Shown here: one piece after another, positions 36,592-46,996 of the stretch | How the letters are laid out: each line of letters opens with the position of its first letter | Numbering within the stretch: position 1 is the stretch's first letter | NCBI RefSeq assembly: GCF_029227915.1 | Contig: NC_079885.1 | Coordinates: 7,998,001-8,062,000 of the forward strand | DNA length: 64,000 nt | Direction: 5' to 3' | Source: Hydractinia symbiolongicarpus | Lineage: Eukaryota > Cnidaria > Hydrozoa > Anthoathecata > Hydractiniidae | Translations under genes and position numbers: made by a program | The notes under the pieces: model-generated | What the model saw: only the letters and a program-made list of their open reading frames with translations | The model's database searches: none | What the model was told of the DNA's origin: nothing

Positions 36592-36636
36592 TTAATACGG
36601 AAACTCTGTCTGTTAAAGACAGAGTTTCCATATTAA
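36592..36636. repeat. Perfect hairpin
   Basis: GGAAACTCTGTCT and AGACAGAGTTTCC pair perfectly around the loop GTTAA. The stem extends outward through TAATAC/ATATTA with one mismatch. It is the right size for a small RNA stem or a minute foldback element; nothing shows transcription. Confidence 0.7.
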
Positions 36637-37211
36637 AATAAGAGATTTTAAATGGTTTCCTGTGTGTAGGGAGAGGAAAATACAACGTGTAGCAAACGGA
36701 TTAGGCTTGTTATAGCAAAATTACACGTCGTTTAGATAAAATTATTTTTTAATATTTCAAAAAAGTGTGCAACGGATAGTTAAAAGTGAGCGGTGTAATT
36801 CTAGGACCGCCATTGAATTTCTGCGTGGCGAATAGAAAGGCAACCCTTTTACGACAAGAACGGCAGAACAGACCAGTTGTCCTGCTGCTGGATTACCGTT
36901 TAACCTTAGAAATAAGCTTTTTAACTCCAGAGACGGAACTATTTTGTTAAAACAATGCAATTAATTAAAAAGAAAAAGAGAAACAAGAATTATGATGCGT
37001 TTGAAACATAAAACCACAAATAAATCTAGGACAAATTGTTCTGTGCAATAAAAAACGCAATTTCACAACTTTTAATTGGAATTCTAAAAAAATGATATGA
37101 AAAACATACCAGACTCGCTCGATAGAAATTACAGCGCTAATACAATGGGCGAGATTAGAGATGCGAGATTTTTTCAATCTTACATGACTAAGGGCTGAAA
37201 TAGTAGACGTG

Positions 37212-37292
37212 CAACCTCGACCCCAGTGTATCTTGTATCTTTTTTGCATCCCGGATGTCAGAAAGATGCAAGATGCCCTGGGGACAAGGTTG
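37212..37292. repeat. MITE, CAACC..GGTTG family
   Basis: Ends CAACCTCGACCCCAGTG and CCCTGGGGACAAGGTTG. TATCTTGTATCTTTTTTGCA pairs with the inner AAAGATGCAAGAT. Flanks GTAGACGTG and AGAGACGCG agree at 6 of 9 positions, a possible decayed target duplication. Confidence 0.8.
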
Positions 37293-38015
37293 AGAGACGC
37301 GGAAATACGGTATTTTCCAAAAAAATAAATACTGTTTTTTCAGGATTACTTGTTTCGGGGTTCTGGATCACTTGTTCCGGTGTTTCGCTGTTCAGCGTTT
37401 CACATAAAATCAAAATAAATTATGATGGCGTATCGAAAGACTGTGCTTACGCGCCCAAAATTGATATTTAGGTCATATAGATGATCGAAATAATTGAAGA
37501 TATTAAGAAACACAACAGTCTGCTCTTAAACAGAGTGCAAAGATTTTTTTTTCAAAAGATTTTTAGCCTTTATCTGTATTGTGTGAAACTTGATCAAATT
37601 GTGTAAGAATTGCGCGGTTTTGGTCAATCTCTTAAATTAGTAGTTAGAATATACAAGAATTTTTCAACGGTAATGTATTTCCGGTTTAATGGGGACAAAA
37701 TTTTAATATATATTTTCCCAACTCGTTCAAGAACTTGAAAATCGGTCGAGAATGATTGACAGCGCTCACGCATTAGCCCCAGCAACCGATAAAAAAGTGG
37801 TCAACCGCTTAATCAAACTATGCCACAACCTTTTCAGACCCACATATTTATTAATGTTTGTCCTTCAACTTCGCCTTAAAGCTAAATTTGTTTCTTTCGA
37901 CTTAATCGTGACAACAGTGCCTATAGAACAAATCATCTCATTGATCAGAGAAAGTAAACAGTGTGGATTGTATAAAACATATTTAGATCGTATTTGGCAA
38001 CATAAACATAACACA

Positions 38016-38097
38016 CAAATTCGTTCCCAGGACTTTTTATTTTAATCGGCGCTGCGCGATATGCAAAAAGAGACAACAGGTCCTGGGATCGAGGTTG
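38016..38097. mobile_element. MITE with a 9-bp target duplication, 8 of 9 matching
   Basis: Ends CAAATTCGTTCCCAGGAC and GTCCTGGGATCGAGGTTG; flanks CATAACACA and CATAATACA. Confidence 0.85.
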
Positions 38098-38685
38098 CAT
38101 AATACATACAACATATTAAGTCGTGCGTAAACATGAAACAAAAATATAAAAAATAAGCTTGTTTGAAGTATTATTTTTACTTGGCATCAACCAGGGCGCA
38201 TACAAAAAGATTGAATATATAAAATAGTCATTTTCACTGTGTAAAATCTGTTAACATAGTAACAAGACAAAGTAATAAAGAAAAACATGTTTAAAACCAG
38301 TAACAAAATAAAAAGGTCTATGATACACCCCCTTAACGAAATAAAAAATTAATTGATGCCTATCCGATTTCACTCGTTCGTTTGTCAGCTTTGTTCGCAC
38401 ATTTTAATAAGTTAACTCCAGCTCAGCCTACCTTATAAATTTGTTTATGTGGAAACACATAAATGCTATCATTAAAGTACCTTACACCGTAAAAATACAC
38501 GTCTTTTTTTATAAAAAACACAATTTCTGGGTTCAACCTGGATGTTTCTTAATGTTAAGGACAATTTCTGTAAACGTATGTAGTCAGACTCCTGTTTTGT
38601 ATACCCTTAAAACTATTTTCAGTGAGATCAATCTATCAATTTACTATCTCAGTTTTCCTGAGGTGTCATAGTTCTCGGGGTTTTT

Positions 38686-38842
38686 TTCGACAGTACCCGT
38701 TTTTATTTCGACAGTTCTCGTTTTCATTCGACAGTTCTTGTTTTCATTTCGACAGTTCTCGTTTTCATTCGACAGTTCTCGTTTTCATTTCGACAGTTAT
38801 CGTTTTCATTTTGACAGTTCTCGATACCATTTCGACAGTATA
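38686..38842. repeat. Tandem repeat, 20-21 bp unit, about 8 copies
   Basis: The unit is close to TTTCGACAGTTCTCGTTTTCA. Copies lacking one T alternate with full ones, so the frame shifts along the array; the associated open frames are artefacts. Confidence 0.9.
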
Positions 38843-39694
38843 ACAACTATTTATACTGTATTTGTTATACAGTATAAAAACTGTATAACAAATTTGAATG
38901 AAAGTGTAGTTAACAAGTTTAAAAAAATAAAATAAAAAATAGATTATGAACAGGAATAAAATTTTGCATGGATTTAATTTGGCTACGGCAGAAATTAGGC
39001 GTGAATTTTTCTATGCGTTAAATTTTTTTACCTAATAAGGTGCGCCAAAATTAAATGCGCTAAAAAATACGAGAAAATATAGCGAACTATGGTATAGATG
39101 CGTTTTCGCAAACAAATTTGTTTTTTTGTAAAAGTCTAATGTCGCGCATCTGTACTAAAATCTGTACAGAAAATTTGAACATGCAAAGAAGATTTCTACA
39201 GAAATGACCATTTTATAGATTCAGAAATTTTTTTTTGCGAAATGAGAAAGTTAAACCATAACGTTCCCACGGAAGTTTCTCCTAATTAAGTGTGCCTAGA
39301 AAACAGCAACATACAAACATTATTTTTGGTGAAAAACATTTTTTGCACCTCGCCCCAAACAATGTTTAGCTACGTAAAAAAAATACCCTCAAAAATTGTT
39401 TAGTCATTGTTTACCTGGGTAAGATTGTCAGTGAAATACTACTACTTGTTCACTCCAAACACATTGTTTAGCAATTTTTTGGGGCAAATGCTTAAATTTG
39501 GTATTGTTTATAAAAAAATATAGTAAAGTTCCGATCTCATATCTGAATGACAATCATTGCACAAAAATTAACAAAACACGGGTACTCTAAAACGGAAACA
39601 CCAAAATGAAATCCTTGACGAAACAAAATTCTCACACAAAAATATGCATTACAGTACTTGAAAGCAACCTTCCCGAAAGCTGTTGTTTTTGTTA

Positions 39695-41707
39695 TCATAC
39701 CATGTCTAGGTGGCCTAGACTTTCAATTAAACCATCCATGTCTTTTCGAGTTCCTCTACCAAACACATTTTCGAAATGTTTTTGATATATCTCGCATTGT
39801 TCGCCTCTCACAAACTTAGGATTCTTTCTTAATTTAATGTTTCTTTGTTGAAAGAAGGTGAACACGGTATAAAATAACATATCATCTCCTGTTTTCATAG
39901 CTGCGGCTAAGAATTTCCGTGGTGCAGCAGAATCAATCATGTCGAAATTCTGAAGCTGCTTTAAAGCTGACACAATAACACCTTTCAGAAGCAAAGTTTC
40001 AATAATTTCTTCTTGTGCAGTACCAAGTCTTTTCATCATATCCAACGCTAAATCATACGCGGGAGGGTATACCTGTTCTAGCGAAAGCAACAAACATGCT
40101 AGCGATTTGGAATCGCTTAAAACATGATATTGTATAAACTGATGCAGCTGATAAAATAATTTCTTTTTCACCAGAAGATTAATGATAAATTCGTTCAAAT
40201 AATATTCTACGGGAATTTTATGGTGACTCAGCGATCGTAGATATTCGATTAACACAGCTACGACAAACTTGTGAGAAACTTGTTCCTGATCAACGAAAGA
40301 AGCAAACACGGCAGCGTACATGTCGTGTTGGTCTAAGACTGACTGCTTTTGAAACCAGTGACCAGTTAGTTCGTTTTCCTTCGTGGTATCTTGCACAGAC
40401 GCCGTGCCAGTACTGTTTAGCTCCAAATATTCCGCATACACTGCGTTGATTTTGTCAAAAATCAAAGCAACGTTACCAAGACTAGTCTGTCTACCAGGAG
40501 TGAGAACTTCGTTACACACTGATATAATAACTGGCTTGCTACCAGATCGCAACAACAAAAAATCAATTAATTTGCCTTTATCTTCTATCATGTTGATCAT
40601 ATAAGAGAGTTTGACGTTCAGTTTCCATAAGCAACCAAGCTTTGCGTCAATTATTATGTTGGGCTGAAACACAACCCAGTTGGGCGAATAAGATTCGCAT
40701 ACAACTTCCCTTGTTTCACCTTCACCATTCTCTGTATGCTCGTTCAGTTTTACTTGCATCATATAAGGTTCAATTGGAAGGGGAGACAACACGGGATAAT
40801 ACTGTGTTACTTGACCATCAAACTCTCCTGGACAATTGATGTCAAATATCATGGATGTTTTCGAAGCCTGGTGGTGGACGGCAACTAAGTTATCGACGAC
40901 ATTAACAGCAAAACGACCGACCGCGCCCAGACGTAACACGGCTGTCTTTTTAGCTGGTGTATCCTTCTGAAGCTGATACAACACGATCTCAGCACCAACA
41001 GCATTAAAAGATCGTGGTTGGTTTCTTAACACGACAACGTATATGTTATTATAGATGTTAGCTACAGTTACATCTCGTTCGAGCAGACTTCCGGGTTGCG
41101 GGTTCCTTGTGGAAGGTGGATTTTCCACTTCAAATTTTGGTAGCCGCATAATATTTCCTGTTTTAAATAAATAAGGATGAATAATATTACCCATAATTCC
41201 AGAGGATAACAACAAAACGGAACTTTCTGGTAGAAACACGAACCAGTTAACAGTAGCGTTGTAGTGTTTCAGGAGCTTTAGAGAACACTTTTCGCCTTGA
41301 GCTTGATAAAATTCAATTCCTTGATTAGTGACAAAAACAATGTCGTTCAAACCAGTCCAACAGAAACCAATAATCTGGGTTGACCGTCCTTTACAACTTT
41401 GGCTATATTCCTCCGTGCTTGCACCTGCGTAAAAATTAATAAAATCGATCGATTTTGATGATCTCTGAACAGCCAAAATTCGTTGATCAGGAGAAAACTT
41501 AATTGAGATGACGTTTCCCTTTTCTTGCAAAAGAAAATTAGCATCAGACGCATCATTGGGACCCTTTACATGAACGCGTGTTTTATTCTTTTCTGTAGCA
41601 ACAGCAAACACTTGCTTCTGACACTCGTCGAAAAATACATTGACATCACGTGATACAGGCGGGAAATTTAATGGATTCTTTAATAATTCCAAGTAATACA
41701 ATGCCAT
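39695..41707 (-). CDS. RMC1: RMC1 / Mic1, regulator of the MON1-CCZ1 Rab7 exchange factor
   Basis: RMC1 (C18orf8) is a subunit of the metazoan Mon1-Ccz1 complex that activates Rab7 on late endosomes and autophagosomes; it is needed for endolysosomal maturation and cholesterol export. The 670-residue product is close to the human length (657) and similar throughout. The N-terminal beta-propeller has VFFDECQKQVFAV (25-37), IKFSPDQRILAVQRSSKSID (74-93) and IGFCWTGLNDIVFVT. The C-terminal Mic1 helical region has VLDQHDMY, HKFVVAVLIEYLRSL, FYQLHQFIQYHVLSDSK and ACLLLSLEQVYPP. The coding region is a single exon, whereas vertebrate RMC1 is split many times. A 5' untranslated intron is likely: TTCTTTTTTAG lies about 50 bases upstream of the ATG. 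Confidence 0.95.
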   Translation of the reverse strand: MALYYLELLKNPLNFPPVSRDVNVFFDECQKQVFAVATEKNKTRVHVKGPNDASDANFLLQEKGNVISIKFSPDQRILAVQRSSKSIDFINFYAGASTEEYSQSCKGRSTQIIGFCWTGLNDIVFVTNQGIEFYQAQGEKCSLKLLKHYNATVNWFVFLPESSVLLLSSGIMGNIIHPYLFKTGNIMRLPKFEVENPPSTRNPQPGSLLERDVTVANIYNNIYVVVLRNQPRSFNAVGAEIVLYQLQKDTPAKKTAVLRLGAVGRFAVNVVDNLVAVHHQASKTSMIFDINCPGEFDGQVTQYYPVLSPLPIEPYMMQVKLNEHTENGEGETREVVCESYSPNWVVFQPNIIIDAKLGCLWKLNVKLSYMINMIEDKGKLIDFLLLRSGSKPVIISVCNEVLTPGRQTSLGNVALIFDKINAVYAEYLELNSTGTASVQDTTKENELTGHWFQKQSVLDQHDMYAAVFASFVDQEQVSHKFVVAVLIEYLRSLSHHKIPVEYYLNEFIINLLVKKKLFYQLHQFIQYHVLSDSKSLACLLLSLEQVYPPAYDLALDMMKRLGTAQEEIIETLLLKGVIVSALKQLQNFDMIDSAAPRKFLAAAMKTGDDMLFYTVFTFFQQRNIKLRKNPKFVRGEQCEIYQKHFENVFGRGTRKDMDGLIESLGHLDMV

Positions 41708-43542
41708 TGCTGATGAATTTCAGACGAACATATTCTTCCACATTTATATCCTGACCTAAAAAAGAAAAGTTCCCAATGATAACAAATAATTAATAATGTT
41801 TTTTAAAATCCTCACAGGCAACCATGAAATTAGAGAAATCTCAGAAGCAACACAAGTCAGGAAAAAAATTTATAACTTATTATTTTTTTTTCTCTTCAGT
41901 GTGTGCACAATATACAAGTGTAACAAGTCACACCATCATGACAAAATATAATGAAGACACATCATGACAAAATGTAATGAAATGCCTTATACTGACCACT
42001 CTCCCCTTTCCCAGTAATGATTTTGAAACTAGTTCTTAACATGTTTTTCTTTTATTCAGGCTTACAAGGGGAGGTAATTTTTGTCACCGATAAGCATAAT
42101 GTACGCATACTAAAGTCTGGTTTTGTTTTTCGCATAAGCATATCCCGGCCTGATTCCAAATTTTCAATTGCTTTTAAAAAACAAAATATAACCTGAACGA
42201 GCATCTTTAGGGTGACCAAAACAACCTTAAAATGGGATAGGTTAGTTCGGCAAGCGTTTCATTGATTTTCTCCATGATTGAAACTAGGATATAACACACA
42301 CTACTGTTTCTAAAACCACAAGAATACATACATGTAAATTTAAAATATATAAATAAATAAATAGTGCAATTGATAACGTGCTGTTACTTGATTTGTCATG
42401 TTAACAAAAGTTCAATTTTATAGGAAACGGATATCATATTCCGCACAAGCTTTTCAGGATCAAAATTTTATACCTCCAACCAAACACTTTTTTTTTAATC
42501 TTCAAATATGTGCACACAGACAACAACCAAATAGGTTCAATATTATTAAGTTTTTTAGTCTGGAATACATGTTTTTTATAAGCAATTGAAACTCTAAAAT
42601 GAGGCTTAAGGAAGCTTATGGAAAGTTATGCTTAATGGTAAAAATATTTATTGGAATATGCTTATAAAAAACACATAACCAGGCTCAAAATGTGCTTATT
42701 TAAGAAAAAATATTGTATTTGAATTTTAAACATCAGTAATTACAACTTAAAACTCACTATTTGGTGGTAATTCAGACATAAAGAATAAAAAGAAAAACTG
42801 CTAACGAAGCAAAAAACACAAAGACTCTTCATAACATCTTTTTAGGCTTCACATAATGCTTAGCACATGCTTAACAATGACCAAATTTAAGACTATGCTT
42901 ATAGGAGTCATGCTTTTATATAAACAAAACAAAGTAGAATGTACACGGAATAGAAAGTTGTAGTTGAATTTGTAAACATAACAAACCTGAAATTATTACG
43001 CCCCAATTTCTGTTACCAAAATTTTAGTTATTTTGGACGTCAACTGTGAAACAACAATGCCAACTGATATTTATTTGGCGTTTAAGAAACTAATATAAAA
43101 GTTAAATTTTGGCGGTCAAGTCAATTTTCATAAATTTTGCGTCAAAATTCGAAAAAAACGAGAAATTTTATCCATGCAATGCTTTAGCCGCGGTACATAG
43201 TACAATTTTTTTTAAGTCTCAGCGTTGGTTTTAAGTGATTAGTTTCTAAGGTGTATCTAAAGAATTAGTTACATACACCTTTTTTAAAAAACAATGCCAA
43301 ATTTAAACAATCATCGCAAAAATCGCCAAAATTTTAAACAACTACTAAAATGCCCGCTACATACATAGTCTCAGTTTTAGAGAGGTGTCCCCTATAAGGT
43401 TTCACCAGACGCTATTGGAGACCAGAGAATACTCTAAAAGTAGTTTTCAAGATATGTATCTGTGTATTTAACCTATTGCCTAGCAAAAATAAATAAATAT
43501 TAGCCATGAATTATTTTAACTGAAATATATAAATGCTGATAT
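41708..43542. other. Intergenic stretch, RMC1 to ABCB9-like
   Basis: Contains the probable RMC1 promoter and the 3' flank of the ABCB9-like gene. No further exon seen. 43381-43440 carries AGAGAGGTGTCCCCTATAAGG, a decayed relative of the element at 23051-23122. Confidence 0.45.
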
Positions 43543-45960
43543 TCAAATTTTAATGTTTGTCTTCGAATAACTAGATTTTGGATGACTACTAGCACTTTCA
43601 GGACAATTTGATTCTTCCGAACAAGGTATTTTAGGAGCGTTGTCTTCGTTGTCTTTTTCCTGATCCATACCAAGTAACTGTTTGCTCACCAAACTTGCAT
43701 AGACACCTTCTTGATTGATCAAATACTCATGGTTTCCTTCTTCGACTACCTCTCCTTTACTGATAACAAGAATCTTATCAGCTTTCTCAATGGTACTTAA
43801 GCGATGAGCAATAACAATAACAGTTCTTCCAGATAGATTTCTATTGATTGCTTGTTGTACAATATATTCCGATTCCGCATCTAAAGCACTGGTGGCTTCA
43901 TCTAGAATTAAAATAGAAGGCTTTCTAATTAGAGCTCTTGCAATAGCGATTCTTTGCTTCTGTCCACCAGATAATTGTAATCCTTTTTCGCCTGTTTCAG
44001 TGTCATAAGATTTGGGCATTTCCTGAATGAAATTATGTGCATTAGCCATAATTGCAGAATTTTTAATAGTTTCGAGGTTGGATCCAATTTTTAGGCCATA
44101 TGCAATGTTTTCGGTGATCGTTCTAGCAAATAAAACTGGTTCTTGTTGCACTAAACTGATTTGCTTATGAATAAATGCATGCTCGTATTCTTCAATACTT
44201 TTTCCATCAATTAATACTTTTCCATGTGTTGGTTCATAGAAGTGCTCTAAAAGGTTTACCACTGATGTTTTGCCACCGCCACTAGGTCCAACTAATGCAA
44301 CGATTTCACCTTTCTTAGCTGTAAAACTTAGATTGTTTAACACAGGTGTATCACTTCTAGATGGATATGCAAATGTGACATTTTCAAATCGTATTTCTCC
44401 TTCAATTCCAGATTCAGGACAAAGCTCGCCCTTATTTACCACAATGGGTTTCCTTTCAATATAAACCAACACATTTTTTGAGGCACCAACAGCCTCCATT
44501 AACCCAGTATACACATCACCAATCTCTTCAAACGCAAATCCCAGCTCAATACTGTAAAGAATAAAAGATACCAAATGTCCTCCAGATATATCGTTTTTCA
44601 TCACAAGATGTCCACCATAGTAGAGAATAAGTAAAGTCATTGCTAAATCTGTAAGCTCAGTTGACCAACGATAACCACAAACAATCATACTTTCCTTTTT
44701 GCGCAGGCTATAAGTTACGTCCAATCTTTCGGAATAACGTTGGGTTTCATCTTTTTCAGCTGCAAAACTTCTGACAGTTCTCATAGACGATATGGCTTCT
44801 TCTGCACTCTCATTTGCATGAGCTAAGGAGTTTTGCACTTTTTCAGACAGTTTTCGATACTTTTCACCAAATGCTTCGGATATTATAGCTATGATTGGTA
44901 TACTAATAAGCGTAACAATGCTGAGTTTCCAAGATATTTTGATCATAAAGAATAGAATACCAATAATTTTAACCACATTTCTTAAAAAGACATTCACATT
45001 CAGACCAACACCATCTCCAATCTTAGTGCAATCTGAAGTCAATCGAGAAGTTATTTCTCCAGTTTTACGAATGTCAAAAAAACCAATCTCCATCTCCATT
45101 ATTTTTGTAAACAACAAATTTTGCAGGCGTAATATGTATCTAGCAAATACATAAGTAAACAAGCCAGCGCGCATTCCTGATGCAAACCCAGCAAAGAAAG
45201 TAATCAATGCCATATACAACATAGCTGTTTTGAACTTCTCAACAGACTTATCAATGACAATGTAATTTATAACTTCACCAGTATAAAAAGGAAGAAATAT
45301 TTGAGCAACAGAACAAGCTACAAGAAATGCAAATGCCAATAGTATGTAAAAAATATCGTTTTTAGTCATTTTAAGTAACTTAATGACAGTTCTTCCAGTT
45401 GTAAACTTTTTAGCTTCTTCCCTATCAAATTTGTTTAGATTGTCTTCCTCTGGAATTCCATCACTTGCTTCACTGCTGTGGTCACTACTATTGTCAATAA
45501 GATATTCATCATTTATGGAAAGGGTAGCTCTTGTGCACTTACATTTTGAAAGCAATATCCAGCAGGGGTACATGAAAAGACATGAAGCTAATGTACTGCT
45601 CAGCAAGATCCAATCTTTGACTCCCATATCCTTTTTATCTTCCGTAAAATACAAAATCTTTAGGATACCATAGACTGAGATACCACAACCAAAGTAAACC
45701 ATAAGTTTAGATGTTCTCTGAATTCTTTGAATTGCAACTACATTATTACACAACACTCCTATTGAAGCTCCAACTAAGACACAAAATCTTACTCCAGAAA
45801 GTATTACTACATCAAATAGTGATGTACCAAAGGAATATGCGAATATTTCACTGTTCGTTTTTCGTGAGTTTTGGTCATAAAACAAATAAACCAATGTAAA
45901 TAACAGTATATCAACCAATGCTACAAGTAAAACCACTGCTACACCTACCAATGTGTTCAT
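43543..45960 (-). CDS. ABCB9: ABCB9/TAP-like ABC half-transporter
   Basis: ABCB9 (TAPL) is a homodimeric ATP-driven pump that moves cytosolic peptides into lysosomes. The 805-residue product has an N-terminal TMD0 of about four membrane segments starting MNTLVGVAVVLLVALVDILL, which aligns with the human start. An ABC membrane domain follows (FFDIRKTGEITSRLTSDCTK, NVFLRNVVK). The nucleotide-binding domain has Walker A GPSGGGKTS (558-566), the Q loop VQQEPVLF, signature LSGGQ (663-667), Walker B ILILDEA with D687/E688, the D loop SALD and H-loop His719, all intact. The open frame runs 23 codons further up to 46029, but a good acceptor (TTAATTTGTTATTTAG) ends at 45980, so I chose the Met at 45960. 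The coding region is uninterrupted. ABCB9 is the best fit; TAP1/TAP2 are the alternatives. Confidence 0.93.
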   Translation of the reverse strand: MNTLVGVAVVLLVALVDILLFTLVYLFYDQNSRKTNSEIFAYSFGTSLFDVVILSGVRFCVLVGASIGVLCNNVVAIQRIQRTSKLMVYFGCGISVYGILKILYFTEDKKDMGVKDWILLSSTLASCLFMYPCWILLSKCKCTRATLSINDEYLIDNSSDHSSEASDGIPEEDNLNKFDREEAKKFTTGRTVIKLLKMTKNDIFYILLAFAFLVACSVAQIFLPFYTGEVINYIVIDKSVEKFKTAMLYMALITFFAGFASGMRAGLFTYVFARYILRLQNLLFTKIMEMEIGFFDIRKTGEITSRLTSDCTKIGDGVGLNVNVFLRNVVKIIGILFFMIKISWKLSIVTLISIPIIAIISEAFGEKYRKLSEKVQNSLAHANESAEEAISSMRTVRSFAAEKDETQRYSERLDVTYSLRKKESMIVCGYRWSTELTDLAMTLLILYYGGHLVMKNDISGGHLVSFILYSIELGFAFEEIGDVYTGLMEAVGASKNVLVYIERKPIVVNKGELCPESGIEGEIRFENVTFAYPSRSDTPVLNNLSFTAKKGEIVALVGPSGGGKTSVVNLLEHFYEPTHGKVLIDGKSIEEYEHAFIHKQISLVQQEPVLFARTITENIAYGLKIGSNLETIKNSAIMANAHNFIQEMPKSYDTETGEKGLQLSGGQKQRIAIARALIRKPSILILDEATSALDAESEYIVQQAINRNLSGRTVIVIAHRLSTIEKADKILVISKGEVVEEGNHEYLINQEGVYASLVSKQLLGMDQEKDNEDNAPKIPCSEESNCPESASSHPKSSYSKTNIKI

Positions 45961-45979
45961 TATTTGTCTTGTTATGTAG

Positions 45980-46267
45980 CTAAATAACAAATTAATGCAA
46001 TCAGTATCATTGAATGTTATCAGTAGCATGTGAAAATAAAAAAGTTGCCATCAAATCCTGTGTCAATCACTGTAAACTTGGGTAAAGAGGGTTGCTAATT
46101 ATTTTTTTAAGTAGGAGCATAGTGGGAGGGTAAGCTTTAAGTCTTGCTAACGAAGATGATAGATAAGATAATTCTATTAATCAAAAATAGCTGTCAGTTC
46201 AAATAATTAAATAAATTGGTAGTATCAAGAGAAAAAAAACAAAAACTATTTTGAAGGGAGACCTTAC
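45980..46267 (-). other. Probable 5' untranslated intron of the ABCB9-like gene
   Basis: On the minus strand a donor (CTATTAG|GTAAGG) ends a possible leader exon at 46268, and the acceptor TTGTTATTTAG ends at 45980, 19 bases before the chosen ATG. The leader exon would lie just right of 46268. The upstream in-frame Met at 46029 would then be intronic. Confidence 0.55.
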
Positions 46268-46350
46268 CTAATAGCAGAAGCTAAGATGAGGATGAAGCCA
46301 CCAAATGGTTGGACGTTCAGTAAATTACACACCTAAAACTATTTTTACAA

Positions 46351-46996
46351 TGTCGCGTCGTAAATGCTTTTCATGTGTCGTATCTTTCTTCGTGGTGTGG
46401 TTTTTGTCGCGTCGTATCTTTATTTGTAGGGTGGTTTAACGTTTCGTCAAGTCATATTTGTGTTTGTCGCGGGGTATTTCACTTTGCGGCGTATTTCACT
46501 TCATGGCGTACTTTACTTCGCTGCGTATTTCACTTCGTAGCGAAAATTTTCATGCTTTTTTAACACGAAATTACTAAATTTGTGTAGCTCTTACAAGAAA
46601 TCACATGAATAGTCACATGAATAAAGTGCAATAAAATAAACAAAACCTTTAGTTTAAATGTTTAAATGCTTTAGTTTAAATGCTTAAAATGTATAGCTAG
46701 CTAGCTAAATCTATAGCTAAGAATGTATCATTGATTAAAAGAAAATGACAAAAATAGTAGTTAGCTTTACCCAGTGGAAAGACCAAAGCCACTAGAAAGA
46801 AAGTGAAATATACTGTGTTAAAACTTCACGAAATTAGTAATTCCATGTAAAAAAAGCATAACTATTTCGCCTTAAAGTGAAATACCCCACGAATTGGCAT
46901 ACGACACGACAAAAACTATTACGAGTCAAAGAAAACCACGCCACAAAGAAAGATACGACATGACAAAAAGCATTACAACGCGACGAAAGCCATACA
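46351..46996. mobile_element. Foldback element with 150-200 bp inverted arms
   Basis: The left arm (46351-46562) contains TGTCGCGTCGTA, GTCGTATCTTTCTTCGTGG, GGGGTATTTCACTTTG and CATGCTTTTTT. The right arm (46840-46996) holds their reverse complements (AAAAAGCATAAC, AAAGTGAAATACCCC, CCACAAAGAAAGATACGAC, CAACGCGACGAAAG). Within each arm TGTCGCGTCGTAT-like and TATTTCACTTCG-like motifs recur, so the arms are built of subrepeats. No transposase. Confidence 0.8.

Larger units (their letters stand above)
36640..39694. other. Intergenic stretch, E2F4/5 to RMC1
   Basis: Contains two MITEs and a tandem repeat, listed separately. The open frame 37752-38045 (97 codons, MIDSAHALAPATDKKVVNRL...) is protein-like in part but runs into the MITE at 38016 and matches nothing I know. 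The minus-strand frame 36757-36960 is likewise unrecognised. 38854-38880 is a hairpin, TATACTGTA against TACAGTATA. Confidence 0.45.

Noticed and set aside
36757-36960. Minus-strand open frame with LELKSLFLRLNGNPAAGQLV
   Set aside because: Protein-like in part, but no splice sites, no known family and no continuation, so not called as a gene.
40383-40839. Plus-strand open frames within RMC1, and similar ones within the ABCB9-like gene
   Set aside because: They are antisense shadows of well-supported coding exons.
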